A DNA stretch of 45,986 nucleotides from Oceanospirillaceae bacterium (GTDB lineage: Bacteria > Pseudomonadota > Gammaproteobacteria > Pseudomonadales > Balneatricaceae): positions 1 through 45,986 of the forward strand of contig NYZU01000035.1 in NCBI GenBank assembly GCA_002686055.1, written 5' to 3'. Numbering within the stretch: the stretch's first letter is position 1; every line of letters starts with the position of its first letter. This document shows, piece after piece, positions 9,648-18,657 of this stretch. Below the pieces are notes generated by a model, which saw only the letters and a program-made list of their open reading frames with translations, had not been told where the DNA came from and made no database searches. A program made the translations under genes and the position numbers.

Positions 9648-10079
9648 ATGTTTGTGGCGCTAAGCAGCCTATTTTTGGCTGGCCTCTTGTCGGCTACTCT
9701 GCTGCCAGGGGCTTCAGAATTATTATTTGTGCAGCAAGTTTTGGCTAACCCCAGCCAAGGTCTGTGGTTATGCTTAGCAGTTACAGCAGGCAATAGTGTG
9801 GGTGGTGCCATTACCTTTTTTATGGGTGTGGGACTAGCGCGGGTGGGCTCAGCTTGGAAATTAGCGCAACGATTAGGTGTGCAACCACCCAGTCCCGGGA
9901 CTATGGTCAATGTGCAGCGCTATGGCCGTTGGCTATTACTGTTTTCATGGTTGCCAGTGGTAGGGGATGCTTGGTGCTTGGCAGCGGGCATGCTGGGCTG
10001 GTCATGGCGCTTTAGTTTGGCATTGATTGTGGCAGGCAAGGCAGCGCGCTATAGCGTTTTATTGCTAGCTATAACCTGA
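9648..10079 (+). CDS. YqaA-like small inner-membrane protein (VTT/DedA-related)
   Basis: A 143-residue hydrophobic protein with four or so membrane segments. Shared with E. coli YqaA, which has the same length, are SATLLPGASE near the N terminus, AGNSVGG in the middle and LLFSWLPVVGDAWCLAAG plus GKAARY toward the C terminus. YqaA belongs to the wider VTT/DedA group, some members of which move lipids across the membrane; the role of this branch is not known. The gene follows sbcB closely and could be co-transcribed with it. No strong ribosome site is seen. Confidence 0.8.
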   Translation: MFVALSSLFLAGLLSATLLPGASELLFVQQVLANPSQGLWLCLAVTAGNSVGGAITFFMGVGLARVGSAWKLAQRLGVQPPSPGTMVNVQRYGRWLLLFSWLPVVGDAWCLAAGMLGWSWRFSLALIVAGKAARYSVLLLAIT

Positions 10080-10118
10080 TTAAATATTTTCTCAGCTTCT
10101 AGTGGCTAGAGATCAATA

Positions 10119-10898
10119 CTAAGCATCGGCCTCATGGCGTAAAAATACCCATTCACTTTCTGTGCTCTGTTCTGGGCTATAGTAATAGCCAGCAGTATTA
10201 AACCCTTTTAGCTCTTGAACATCCGTAGCTCGTTGTTCAATAGCCCATCTAGCCATTAGGCCGCGGGCTTTTTTGGCATAGAAGCTGATAATTTTAAATT
10301 GGCCATTTTTCTGATCTTTAAAGACTGGGGTAATAATGTCAGCCTGCAAATTTTTAGGCTTAACAGCTTTAAAATATTCATTGGAGGCGAGATTAACTAA
10401 TACGGGCTTAGGGTCTTTGGTTAAAGCCTGATTTAGTTGTTCGGTTATTTGGTTATCCCAAAAGGCATACAGGTCTTTGCCCTTTTGGTTGGCAAATTTG
10501 GTACCCATTTCAAGTCGATAAGCTTGCATTAGATCAAGAGGGCGTAACAGACCATAGAGCCCAGAAAGAATACGCACATGGGATTGGGCCCAATCTAAAT
10601 CTGCGGCATCGAGACTTGATGCATCCAAACCAGTGTAGACGTCGCCTTTAAAGGCTAATACCGCGGGCTTGGCATTGGTGGAAGTAAAAGGCTGTTGCCA
10701 AGATGCATAGCGGGCCACATTTAATGCCGCTAGCTTGTCACTTAGCTTCATTAACTTAGCTAGGTCCTGAGGGCTTAGATGTTGTAATTCGTCAATTAAC
10801 GCTTGGGATTGATCCAGCAAATCGGGTTGGCTGTAGTCACTGATATGGGCAGGGGTGTCATAGTCCAGAGTTTTTGCGGGGGATAGTACCAAGATCAT
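10119..10898 (-). CDS. yaaA: Peroxide stress protein YaaA
   Basis: A 259-residue cytosolic protein of the UPF0246/YaaA family. In E. coli, YaaA is induced by OxyR and lowers free intracellular iron during peroxide stress. The family start [13 protein letters not shown] and the stretch [11 protein letters not shown] followed by [12 protein letters not shown] are all present, and the length matches the family. It is transcribed leftwards, facing the YqaA-like gene. I see no OxyR site that I can name. Confidence 0.95.
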   Translation of the reverse strand: MILVLSPAKTLDYDTPAHISDYSQPDLLDQSQALIDELQHLSPQDLAKLMKLSDKLAALNVARYASWQQPFTSTNAKPAVLAFKGDVYTGLDASSLDAADLDWAQSHVRILSGLYGLLRPLDLMQAYRLEMGTKFANQKGKDLYAFWDNQITEQLNQALTKDPKPVLVNLASNEYFKAVKPKNLQADIITPVFKDQKNGQFKIISFYAKKARGLMARWAIEQRATDVQELKGFNTAGYYYSPEQSTESEWVFLRHEADA

Positions 10899-11068
10899 AA
10901 TTTTGCTCTTTCAGTTAACCAAAGATTATTGCCCGATAATGTAAGGTGTTGAAACCTGACAAACACGCATACATAGATAATGTTAGTTTAATGATTAAAA
11001 GCATTTCTCTCAAGTTGGTTTATGCATGACGATTTACTGTTAGACTAGCAGACTTTAACTCAGCTTAT

Positions 11069-11680
11069 ATGTCCATGATAACGTCGCAGCAACTTCTTCA
11101 GCAGCTACAGCAGCAGAGTCAATCTCAGGATTGCGTGGTGGTGGCTATTGATGGTTTTGCAGGAGCAGGTAAATCTACCCTTGCCAAGTGGCTTAAGGAA
11201 CACCTGTCAGAATGTCAGATTATGGCCCTTGATGATTTTTATCAGCCTCTAACGAATAAGCAATGTTCACAGTTAACTGAGGAGGCTGCTTTACAAGCCT
11301 ATTTACCTACTCAGGCCCTTGCTCAGCAACTGTTGCAACCATTGCAGCAGGGGCAGTCTATTTCCTGGCAAGCTCAAGATTGGCTAACTAAGAAACTGTC
11401 CCCAGAAAAGACAATTGTGCCTCGGGGGGTGATCCTTGTGGATGGTGTCTTTTCAAGCCATAAAGATTTTAGGCCATGGGTTGATTTGAGGGTCTTGGTG
11501 TCAACACCACCTGCTACCTGTAGTCGCAGAGTATTAGCCCGGCCCCAGCCTAGTGCCGATTGGTTTGCCCATTGGCAGCGTACAGAGACCTGGTTCCACA
11601 CCCATAACAAAACAGGCCTGTGTGTGGATTATGTGACCACGGGTTCTGTCCCTCAAGACGTCAAATTAGATATGGATTAA
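11069..11680 (+). CDS. Uridine-kinase-like P-loop kinase
   Basis: A 203-residue nucleotide-binding protein. The Walker A loop is GFAGAGKST (residues 29-37), followed by MALDDFYQPL, the Asp-rich segment at the same place as in uridine and pantothenate kinases, and by VILVDGVFSS, like the V(E)G segment of uridine kinases. Substrate is unknown; nucleoside or another small molecule are both possible. The N terminus is rich in Gln. ATG codons at 11069 and 11075 are both possible starts and neither has a strong ribosome site. It is followed by a hairpin and then by the nrd control region. Confidence 0.7.
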   Translation: MSMITSQQLLQQLQQQSQSQDCVVVAIDGFAGAGKSTLAKWLKEHLSECQIMALDDFYQPLTNKQCSQLTEEAALQAYLPTQALAQQLLQPLQQGQSISWQAQDWLTKKLSPEKTIVPRGVILVDGVFSSHKDFRPWVDLRVLVSTPPATCSRRVLARPQPSADWFAHWQRTETWFHTHNKTGLCVDYVTTGSVPQDVKLDMD

Positions 11681-11693
11681 AAGCTTATAAAGG

Positions 11694-11720
11694 GGCTGTT
11701 TTTGGGCTTAGCCCACAGCC
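11694..11720 (+). terminator. Nested hairpin after the P-loop kinase gene
   Basis: GGCTGT at 11694-11699 pairs with ACAGCC at 11715-11720, and inside it GGGC pairs with GCCC around TTA; four T bases are left unpaired on one side. A T-run after the stem is lacking, so this is a plausible rather than a typical terminator. Confidence 0.4.
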
Positions 11721-11775
11721 TGTCTATAGTTGCTTAAAGTCAAGTTAGATATGTTAAAAAATCGTATTTTTTTGC

Positions 11776-11842
11776 TTGATTTTTCCAAATCAAAAACCTA
11801 TATTTAGTGTCGATAAGGCATTTCCTGCACTATATATAGTGT
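11776..11842 (+). promoter_or_regulatory. nrdA promoter with two NrdR boxes
   Basis: The promoter is -35 TTGATT (11776-11781), 17-base spacer, -10 TATATT (11799-11804). Two NrdR-box matches follow. Box 1 (11795-11810) contains CTATATTTAGTGT and overlaps the -10. Box 2 (11827-11842), GCACTATATATAGTGT, matches the consensus at 15 of 16 positions. They are 16 bases apart, 32 bases start to start, the spacing at which NrdR binds as a repressor of RNR genes when dATP is high. The rest of the 300-base region before nrdA has one long-range inverted repeat and a small hairpin (GTCT-ATAA-AGAC). Confidence 0.85.
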
Positions 11843-11980
11843 TTTACTCTTTTTTAAGCCCTATCGTATTGTAGTTAAATTTTTGTCTATAAAGACAGGT
11901 TTTACATCGACACTAATCGACATTAGTAAAAAATAACAATAACAAAGCTATATACAAATCACTGCAAAAAAGGGCACGGT

Positions 11981-14239
11981 ATGCAAGACTTAATGGTCAC
12001 TAAGCGCAATGGGAAACAAGAAAAAATAGATCTAGATAAAATCCATCGTGTGATCGATTGGGCCGCGGAAGGTTTGCATAATGTCTCCGTCTCGCAAGTA
12101 GAAATAAAATCTCATATTCAGTTCTTCGATGGTATCCGTACAGAAGATATCCATGAAACCATTATTAAATCAGCGGCTGATTTAATCTCTGAAGAAGCAC
12201 CTGACTATCAATATTTAGCCGCCCGTTTAGCTATTTTCCATTTGCGTAAAAAAGCTTTTGGCCAGTTTGAGCCACCTCATCTATATGACCATGTGCAGAA
12301 AATGGTCGCCGATGGGCGTTATGATAGCGCCTTAAATTCGGACTATAGCCAAGACGAGTACAATGAGTTAAACGACCACCTCCAGCATAGCCGTGATATG
12401 AACTTTAGCTATGCAGCTGTAAAGCAAATGGAAGGTAAATACCTAGTACAAAACCGAGTCAGCGGTGATATGTACGAAAGCCCTCAGATTCTTTATATGT
12501 TAGTGGGTGCTTGTCTATTCTCAGGCTATCCTAAGGATACGCGTCTAGACTATGTTAAACGTTTCTACGATGCTTGTTCTTTGTTTAAGTTATCCCTGCC
12601 TACGCCGATTATGTCAGGCGTACGCACGCCAACCCGTCAGTTTAGCTCTTGTGTATTGATAGAGTGTGGTGATTCCCTTGATTCTATTAATGCTACTGCC
12701 GGCTCCATTATCAAGTATGTGAGTCAACGCGCTGGTATTGGTGTAAATGCTGGTCGTATCCGTGCTCTGGGTAGCCCTATTCGCGATGGTGAAGCTTTCC
12801 ATACGGGTATGATTCCGTTTATTAAGCATTTCCAGACAGCTGTAAAGAGTTGCTCCCAGGGTGGTGTGCGCGGTGGTGCTGCAACATTGTTTTACCCTAT
12901 TTGGCATTTGGAAGTTGAATCGTTACTGGTATTGAAAAATAATCGCGGTGTAGAAGAAAACCGTGCCCGCCATATGGACTATGGTGTGCAGTTTAACCGT
13001 TTGATGTACCAGCGCTTGATTAAGGGTGGCAATATTACTCTCTTTAGTCCATCAGATGTACCTGGCCTTTATGATAGTTTCTTTGAAGATCAGGATCGTT
13101 TTGAAGAGCTATATGAAGCAGCAGAAAATAATCCCGATGTTCGTAAGCGTACAGTTAAAGCGGCCGACTTATTTAGTAAATTTGCCCAAGAGCGGGCGCA
13201 GACAGGTCGTATATACTTACAAAACGTTGACCACTGTAATACCAGAAGTGCCTTTAACCCAGCCAAAGCTCCAGTGCGCCAAAGTAACTTGTGTCTAGAG
13301 ATTGCGCTGCCAACATCACCTTTACAAAGCATTGATGACCCTAACGGTGAAATCGCCTTATGTACCTTGTCGGCGTTTAACTTGGGTGCCCTGGAAAGCC
13401 TAGATGAGTTGGAAAATCTATCGGATTTGATTGTGCGTGCCTTGGATAGTTTGTTGGACTATCAGGAATACCCGATTGTGGCGGCCTATGAGGCGAGTAT
13501 GAAGCGCCGTACCTTAGGTGTTGGGGTGACTAACTTCGCTTATTACTTAGCCAAAAATGGTGTGCGTTACTCAGATGGGTCAGCTAATAACCTCACTCAC
13601 CGTACCTTTGAGGCTGTGCAATACAATCTACTAAAAGCGTCAAATAATTTGGCCAAAGAGCAGGGCGCTTGTCCGTCATTTGGTGATACCTTCTATGCCC
13701 AAGGTAAAATGCCCATTGATACTTACAAACAAGACGTTGATAAGTTCTGTGATGAAGCCCTACATCTTGATTGGGATGCATTGCGTGACAGTATTCTTGA
13801 GCATGGCCTGCGTAATAGTACCCTAACCGCATTAATGCCTTGTGAAACATCAAGCCAGATTACTAATAGTACCAATGGTATTGAGCCACCACGTGGTTTT
13901 GTAAGTGTTAAGGCCAGTAAAGATGGTATTTTAAAGCAAGTAGTGCCTGAATTTGAGCGCCTAAAAGATGCCTATGAATTGTTGTGGACTATTCCCAATA
14001 ACGAAGGCTATTTACAGCTAATTGGTATTATGCAGAAGTTTGTTGACCAAGCTATCTCAGCGAACACTAATTATGATCCAGCCCGTTTCGAAAGTGAGAA
14101 GGTACCCATGAAGCAACTCTTGAAAGATTTGCTAACCGCCTATAAATATGGAGTGAAGACCCTTTACTACCATAATACCCGTGATGGGGCTGATGATGGT
14201 CAGGATGATGGCTGTGAAGGCGGCGCTTGTAAGCTGTAA
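11981..14239 (+). CDS. nrdA: Ribonucleoside-diphosphate reductase class Ia, alpha subunit
   Basis: The catalytic subunit that reduces NDPs to dNDPs with a thiyl radical; 752 residues against 761 in E. coli. The N-terminal ATP-cone (residues 1-90, VTKRNGKQEKIDLDKIHRV) is the site of dATP feedback inhibition. Active-site cysteines are in FSSCVLIE, SNLCLEI and LCTLSAFN, and the redox-relay pair is in the C-terminal tail CEGGACKL. The operon continues with nrdB 50 bases downstream. Regulation by NrdR is predicted from the upstream boxes. Confidence 0.98.
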   Translation: MQDLMVTKRNGKQEKIDLDKIHRVIDWAAEGLHNVSVSQVEIKSHIQFFDGIRTEDIHETIIKSAADLISEEAPDYQYLAARLAIFHLRKKAFGQFEPPHLYDHVQKMVADGRYDSALNSDYSQDEYNELNDHLQHSRDMNFSYAAVKQMEGKYLVQNRVSGDMYESPQILYMLVGACLFSGYPKDTRLDYVKRFYDACSLFKLSLPTPIMSGVRTPTRQFSSCVLIECGDSLDSINATAGSIIKYVSQRAGIGVNAGRIRALGSPIRDGEAFHTGMIPFIKHFQTAVKSCSQGGVRGGAATLFYPIWHLEVESLLVLKNNRGVEENRARHMDYGVQFNRLMYQRLIKGGNITLFSPSDVPGLYDSFFEDQDRFEELYEAAENNPDVRKRTVKAADLFSKFAQERAQTGRIYLQNVDHCNTRSAFNPAKAPVRQSNLCLEIALPTSPLQSIDDPNGEIALCTLSAFNLGALESLDELENLSDLIVRALDSLLDYQEYPIVAAYEASMKRRTLGVGVTNFAYYLAKNGVRYSDGSANNLTHRTFEAVQYNLLKASNNLAKEQGACPSFGDTFYAQGKMPIDTYKQDVDKFCDEALHLDWDALRDSILEHGLRNSTLTALMPCETSSQITNSTNGIEPPRGFVSVKASKDGILKQVVPEFERLKDAYELLWTIPNNEGYLQLIGIMQKFVDQAISANTNYDPARFESEKVPMKQLLKDLLTAYKYGVKTLYYHNTRDGADDGQDDGCEGGACKL

Positions 14240-14289
14240 TAGTTTTGCCATTTAGATATTTAAGTTAAGCGATATTAAAGAGCAACCTA

Positions 14290-15423
14290 ATGACTTATTC
14301 TACTTTTAACAAGACCAAAAATGATGCCTTAAAAGAACCTATGTTCTTTGGCCAAAATGTAAATGTTGCACGCTACGATCAGCAACGTCATGCGATTTTT
14401 GAAAAGTTAATTGAAAAACAATTGTCTTTTTTCTGGCGTCCAGAAGAGGTTGACTTGTCCACTGACCGTAAAGATTTTATGGCCATGGCAGACCATGAGA
14501 AGCATATCTTCTTAAGTAACCTTAAATACCAAACATTATTGGATAGTGTCCAAGGGCGTTCGCCCAACGTGGCTTTTCTACCCATTGTGTCATTGCCAGA
14601 ACTGGAAACTTGGTTAGAAACTTGGTCGTTTAGTGAAACTATCCATAGTCGCAGCTACACCCATATTATTCGTAATGTCGTGGCTGATCCAAACTTGGTA
14701 TTTGATGATATTGTCGATAATCCAGAAATTGTAAAACGTGCTGAGTCAGTAACGCGTTACTATGATGAGTTTATTGCTAAGTGTCATTTATATAGTTTGT
14801 TGGGTGAAGGCGAGCATATCCTTAATGATGAGACTGTAACGGTAAATATGCATGAGTTAAAGCGGCTTATGTATCTAACCGTAGCTTCTGTTAATGTGCT
14901 GGAGGCTGTGCGCTTCTATGTCAGTTTTGCTTGCAGTTTTGCCTTTGCTGAACGGGCTATTATGGAAGGCAATGCTAAGGTGATAAAGCTTATTGCGCGT
15001 GATGAGGCGCTGCACTTGGCTGGTACCCAGCATATGCTAAATCTTATGGCTCAGGGTCAAGATGATCCGGAAATGGCGGCCATTGCTGAGTCCTGCAAGG
15101 AAGAAGTGAAGAATATCTTTATGCAAGCGGCCGAACAGGAAAAAGAATGGGCGAGCTACTTATTTAAAGATGGTTCTATGATTGGTTTAAATGCGGACAT
15201 TCTAAAAGAATACGTTGAGTATATTACCAATGTTCGTATCAAGGCCATCGGCTTTGATGAGCTTTTCCCTGGCCGTAATACTAACCCATTGCCTTGGATG
15301 AATGCCTGGTTGGTTAGTGATAATGTGCAAGTGGCTCCTCAAGAAGCAGAAATCAGTTCTTATTTAGTTGGTGCAATCGATAGTGATATGGATGATGCTG
15401 ACTTTGATGACTTCGATCTATAG
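14290..15423 (+). CDS. nrdB: Ribonucleoside-diphosphate reductase class Ia, beta subunit
   Basis: The diiron/tyrosyl-radical subunit that starts catalysis in NrdA. The protein is 377 residues, like E. coli NrdB (376). The radical tyrosine is Tyr123 in HSRSYTHI, equivalent to E. coli Tyr122. Iron ligands are within [15 protein letters not shown] and [16 protein letters not shown]. The C-terminal acidic tail ends DADFDDFDL, as used for docking to the alpha subunit. A strong terminator follows directly. Confidence 0.98.
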   Translation: MTYSTFNKTKNDALKEPMFFGQNVNVARYDQQRHAIFEKLIEKQLSFFWRPEEVDLSTDRKDFMAMADHEKHIFLSNLKYQTLLDSVQGRSPNVAFLPIVSLPELETWLETWSFSETIHSRSYTHIIRNVVADPNLVFDDIVDNPEIVKRAESVTRYYDEFIAKCHLYSLLGEGEHILNDETVTVNMHELKRLMYLTVASVNVLEAVRFYVSFACSFAFAERAIMEGNAKVIKLIARDEALHLAGTQHMLNLMAQGQDDPEMAAIAESCKEEVKNIFMQAAEQEKEWASYLFKDGSMIGLNADILKEYVEYITNVRIKAIGFDELFPGRNTNPLPWMNAWLVSDNVQVAPQEAEISSYLVGAIDSDMDDADFDDFDL

Positions 15424-15447
15424 TCGGTCAATTATGCATTTCTACAG

Positions 15448-15482
15448 TGGGGTCAGGTCGTTAGTATCTGACCCCATTTTTT
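15448..15482 (+). terminator. Rho-independent terminator of nrdAB
   Basis: A 9-bp perfect stem, TGGGGTCAG / CTGACCCCA, with an 11-base loop, followed by six T bases. It lies 25 bases after the nrdB stop and separates the ferredoxin gene from nrdAB. Confidence 0.9.
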
Positions 15483-15501
15483 GTGACCGCTAGTCTGGGT
15501 A

Positions 15502-15529
15502 TTGCATTCTTTAACCCCAGTACTATCTT
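15502..15529 (+). promoter_or_regulatory. Possible promoter of the YfaE-type ferredoxin gene
   Basis: TTGCAT (15502-15507), a 16-base spacer and TATCTT (15524-15529) lie after the nrdB terminator. This is a weak to moderate match. An own promoter would be needed for steady expression given the strong terminator upstream. Confidence 0.4.
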
Positions 15530-15575
15530 ATGCCATATAAACTCGATTAACTGAGGTTTTTAGGTTTACTATCCT

Positions 15576-15833
15576 ATGAGCAATGTGACCGTCACTGTAA
15601 ATAAAACCATCGTCTTTGATTATGATGATGAGTTTTCTTTGCTGGATAGCATGGAAGAGCATCAGGTGCCTATAAACTATAGTTGTCGTGGCGGTTATTG
15701 TGGGTCGTGTAAGGTCAAGTTAACCAAAGGTAGTGTGACTCTGGTGCAAGACAGCCTAGTACCTTTACCAGAAGGTGAAGTATTGGCTTGCTGTTGTGTG
15801 CCCCATGGGCCCATCAGTATTGAAGTGGATTAG
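15576..15833 (+). CDS. yfaE: 2Fe-2S ferredoxin, YfaE type (NrdB cofactor maintenance)
   Basis: An 85-residue plant-type ferredoxin. Cluster ligands fit Cys37, Cys42, Cys45 (CRGGYCGSC) and one cysteine of the unusual triplet Cys72-Cys73-Cys74. E. coli YfaE, encoded next to nrdB, supplies electrons to rebuild the diiron-tyrosyl cofactor; the same job is very likely here from position and size. Unlike in E. coli, a strong terminator stands between nrdB and this gene. Start: ATG at 15576 without a clear Shine-Dalgarno sequence. Confidence 0.88.
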   Translation: MSNVTVTVNKTIVFDYDDEFSLLDSMEEHQVPINYSCRGGYCGSCKVKLTKGSVTLVQDSLVPLPEGEVLACCCVPHGPISIEVD

Positions 15834-15878
15834 CCCAGCTAAGTGTTAATAGTCCGAGCTAATCCATGGGTGGATAGA

Positions 15879-17234
15879 TTATCGATTGATGCGAGCTTGC
15901 TTAAGGGTATCGGCAATTAAAAAGGCTAACTCAAGGGCCTGATCTGCATTTAAGCGTGGATCGCATGCCGTATGATAGCGATTATGCAGATCCTCGGCAG
16001 AAATATCATGGGCTCCGCCCATACATTCAGTGACATTTTGGCCAGTCATTTCAAAGTGCACTCCACCAGCATAAGTGCCTTCTGCGGCATGAACATCAAA
16101 GAAACCTTTTACTTCCCGTAATACATCGCTGACTAAGCGGGTTTTATATCCAGATGAGGACTTAATAGTATTGCCATGCATAGGGTCTGAGCTCCATAGT
16201 ACTTCTCGTCCCTCTGCTTTGACAGCCCTCACTAGTGCTGGCAGATGCTCAGCTATCTTGTCCGCACCCATGCGGGCAATAATATTGATGCGACCGGGTT
16301 CATTGTCTGGGTTAAGTATATCCAGTAAACGCAGTAAATCGTCTACCTGCATACTTGGCCCTGCCTTAAAGCCGAGAGGGTTTTTGACGCCACGGAGAAA
16401 TTCGACATGGGCACCGTCAACCTGTCGGGTGCGGTCACCAATCCATAGCATATGAGCTGAACAATCATACCAGTCGCCAGAGAGGCTATCCTGGCGGGTT
16501 AAGGCTTGTTCAAAGTTCAGGAGCAAAGCTTCGTGGGAAGTGTAGAGACTCGTTTCATGAAGTTGCGGTGTGGTTTCAGCATTAATACCGCAGGCCGCCA
16601 TAAAGTTTAGCGACTGATCTATCTGAGCAGCTAAATGTTCGTAGCGTTCACCTAGAGGGCTATTACCGACAAAATCAAGATTCCAGCGGTGGATTTTATT
16701 GAGATCGGCAAAACCACCTTGAGCGAAAGCCCGTAATAGGTTCAAAGTAGCGGCTGATTGATTGTAAGCCTGCACAAGCTTGTCTGGATTAGGTACACGA
16801 GCTTGGCTAGTAAAATCCAGATCATTGATAATATCTCCACGATAGCTAGGTAAGGTGACATTATCGATGGTTTCTGAATCAGCAGAACGGGGCTTAGCAA
16901 ATTGACCAGCCATACGGCCTACTTTAACCACTGGGCAGCTACCGGCAAAAGTGAGTACTACAGCCATCTGCAAAAGCACTTTAAAAGTATCGCGGATATT
17001 GCCGGCATTAAACTCTGCAAAACTTTCTGCACAGTCGCCTCCTTGCAGCAAGAAAGCTTTACCTTGCGTCGCCTCGGCTAATTGTCGCTTCAGAGCACGA
17101 GCTTCGCCAGCAAACACTAGCGGTGGTAAATTCCCCAGTTGTTGTTCCACGCGGTTAAGGGCCTCAGCATCAGTGTATTGAGGTTGTTGCTGAATGGGGA
17201 AGTTGCGCCAGCTGGTAGGAGTCCAGTTATACAT
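15879..17234 (-). CDS. 3-deoxy-7-phosphoheptulonate synthase, class II
   Basis: First step of the shikimate pathway: PEP plus erythrose 4-phosphate to DAHP. The 451-residue protein is of the class II (plant-like) type, not the AroF/G/H class I type of E. coli. Recognisable features are the N-terminal [43 protein letters not shown], and near the C terminus [19 protein letters not shown]. It stands alone between the ferredoxin gene and metR. I see no attenuator or leader peptide. Confidence 0.96.
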   Translation of the reverse strand: MYNWTPTSWRNFPIQQQPQYTDAEALNRVEQQLGNLPPLVFAGEARALKRQLAEATQGKAFLLQGGDCAESFAEFNAGNIRDTFKVLLQMAVVLTFAGSCPVVKVGRMAGQFAKPRSADSETIDNVTLPSYRGDIINDLDFTSQARVPNPDKLVQAYNQSAATLNLLRAFAQGGFADLNKIHRWNLDFVGNSPLGERYEHLAAQIDQSLNFMAACGINAETTPQLHETSLYTSHEALLLNFEQALTRQDSLSGDWYDCSAHMLWIGDRTRQVDGAHVEFLRGVKNPLGFKAGPSMQVDDLLRLLDILNPDNEPGRINIIARMGADKIAEHLPALVRAVKAEGREVLWSSDPMHGNTIKSSSGYKTRLVSDVLREVKGFFDVHAAEGTYAGGVHFEMTGQNVTECMGGAHDISAEDLHNRYHTACDPRLNADQALELAFLIADTLKQARINR

Positions 17235-17327
17235 AATGTTTGTGTTCTTCTATTAAGGTTAAAACCAATAGGGGTTTATAACATGGCTAATCAAGGTTAG
17301 TCATGCACTAAAATTTGTTTGTGGTAA

Positions 17328-18257
17328 TTAAATCATATCGTCAACCGCTGGGCGAATACCCACCAAGGCTCGCGCTGAGGTTTCTTTGGCTGATTGCAAA
17401 AAGGCTTGCATATAATCCATAGGCAATTGATCAGAGCGCACTGCCGCATAGAGCGTACACCAAACACCCTCAGCACCTAGGGATCGGGCACTAACATAGC
17501 CACGACTGGAATATTCATTTAAGGCCCAATTAGGTAGTGCACAAACACCACGACCACTAGCCACTAATTGCATCATCATCATGGTTAATTCAGCATGACG
17601 AATAGCCTTGGGCTCGACCTCAGCCGGTTCTAAAAAATGAGTAAAAACATCAAGCATTTCACGTTCGACTGGGTAACAAATTAGGGTTTCATGAGCTAAA
17701 TCACTAGGCTTAATAAAGGCTTGCTCCACTAAAGCGTGATGATTACTAACAGCTAAAACCGATTCGTAGGTAAAGAGGGGCACATAGCTGATACCCGATA
17801 GCGGTTTAGGGTTGGCGGTAATAACTAGATCCAATTCACCTCGGCGCAAAGCGGGTAAGGGGGCAAAACTAAAACCACTAGCTATATCTAACTCAATATC
17901 AGGCCAGGCACTGCGATAGTTATCCAAAGAGGGCATTAACCATTGGAAGCAACTATGGCACTCAATAGCAATATTTAAGCGTCCAGAGCCACCTTGCGCT
18001 AGACGTTCAATTTCCCGCTCTGTATTACGAATTTGGGGGAGTACTTCATCAGCTAACAAGATAAGACGCTTACCAGCCGTGGTAAATTCAACGGGTTTGG
18101 TCTTGCGGATAAAAATTGGGGTTCCCAATTTGGCTTCTAAATCTTTGATTTGATGGGATAAGGCGGATTGGGTAAGAAATACTTTTTCGGATGCTTCCAC
18201 CAGACTGCCGGTATCACGAAGAGCAGTAATAGTGCGCAAATGGCGTAAATCGATCAT
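17328..18257 (-). CDS. metR: LysR-family regulator, MetR type
   Basis: A 309-residue LysR protein. The N-terminal winged HTH (residues 1-60, MIDLRHLRTITALRDTGSL ... TQSALSHQIKDLE) is followed by the periplasmic-binding-like effector domain. Identity with MetR is supported by IAIECHSCFQWLMPSL, FSFAPLPALRRGELDLV and the tail LYAAVRSDQLP. MetR activates methionine genes with homocysteine as coregulator. I start it at the ATG at 18257, which aligns with MetR; an ATG 15 codons further upstream adds an unrelated extension. No met biosynthetic gene is in this window. A MetR-like site lies upstream. Confidence 0.9.
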   Translation of the reverse strand: MIDLRHLRTITALRDTGSLVEASEKVFLTQSALSHQIKDLEAKLGTPIFIRKTKPVEFTTAGKRLILLADEVLPQIRNTEREIERLAQGGSGRLNIAIECHSCFQWLMPSLDNYRSAWPDIELDIASGFSFAPLPALRRGELDLVITANPKPLSGISYVPLFTYESVLAVSNHHALVEQAFIKPSDLAHETLICYPVEREMLDVFTHFLEPAEVEPKAIRHAELTMMMMQLVASGRGVCALPNWALNEYSSRGYVSARSLGAEGVWCTLYAAVRSDQLPMDYMQAFLQSAKETSARALVGIRPAVDDMI

Positions 18258-18657
18258 GTGAAAATGGTGATATGGAATGGCTAAAAGGCGTATTATACAC
18301 AAATAAAATTCATAAATAATGCCTTTTTTGATATGTTTTACTGAATTCTATTCACTAAAATAGCTATTTTGACTTTATTTTTTGCTTTTCTCCCCAATCA
18401 AATAGTGTTGTTTGTAAATAGCATAACCAAAGCTTGATGTTGTGACTTATGAGCGTTAATTTGGTGATGTATTTATTTGACTTACTGAATGCCAATTTTG
18501 GACTAGACTAATAGCCAAGCTAAGATAGCTGCAAATAAATTACTCATTAACTTATTGGTAATTTTGTGTGGTTGTCAGTGATGAAGTAAGTGAAGATTTA
18601 AGCAGATATTTAAGCAGAGACTCTAAAATAATTTTAAATAACCAGTGGGTAGTCAAG
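18258..18657. promoter_or_regulatory. Divergent control region metR / Deg protease, with MetR-like box
   Basis: This 400-base gap holds a TGAA-N5-TTCA site (TGAATTCTATTCA, 18342-18354), which fits the MetR box and lies 85 bases before metR. Next to it is a perfect 14-base palindrome, AAAATAGCTATTTT (18357-18370). Nearer the protease gene is an 11-base direct repeat, ATTTAAGCAGA, at 18596-18606 and 18608-18618. The sequence is AT-rich and I see no other gene in it. Confidence 0.45.

Noticed and set aside
15448-15476. GGGGTCAG-type REP/RAYT mobile repeat after nrdB
   Set aside because: The arm resembles repeats seen with Y1 transposases, but there is a single copy, no transposase, and a following T-run; a plain terminator suffices.
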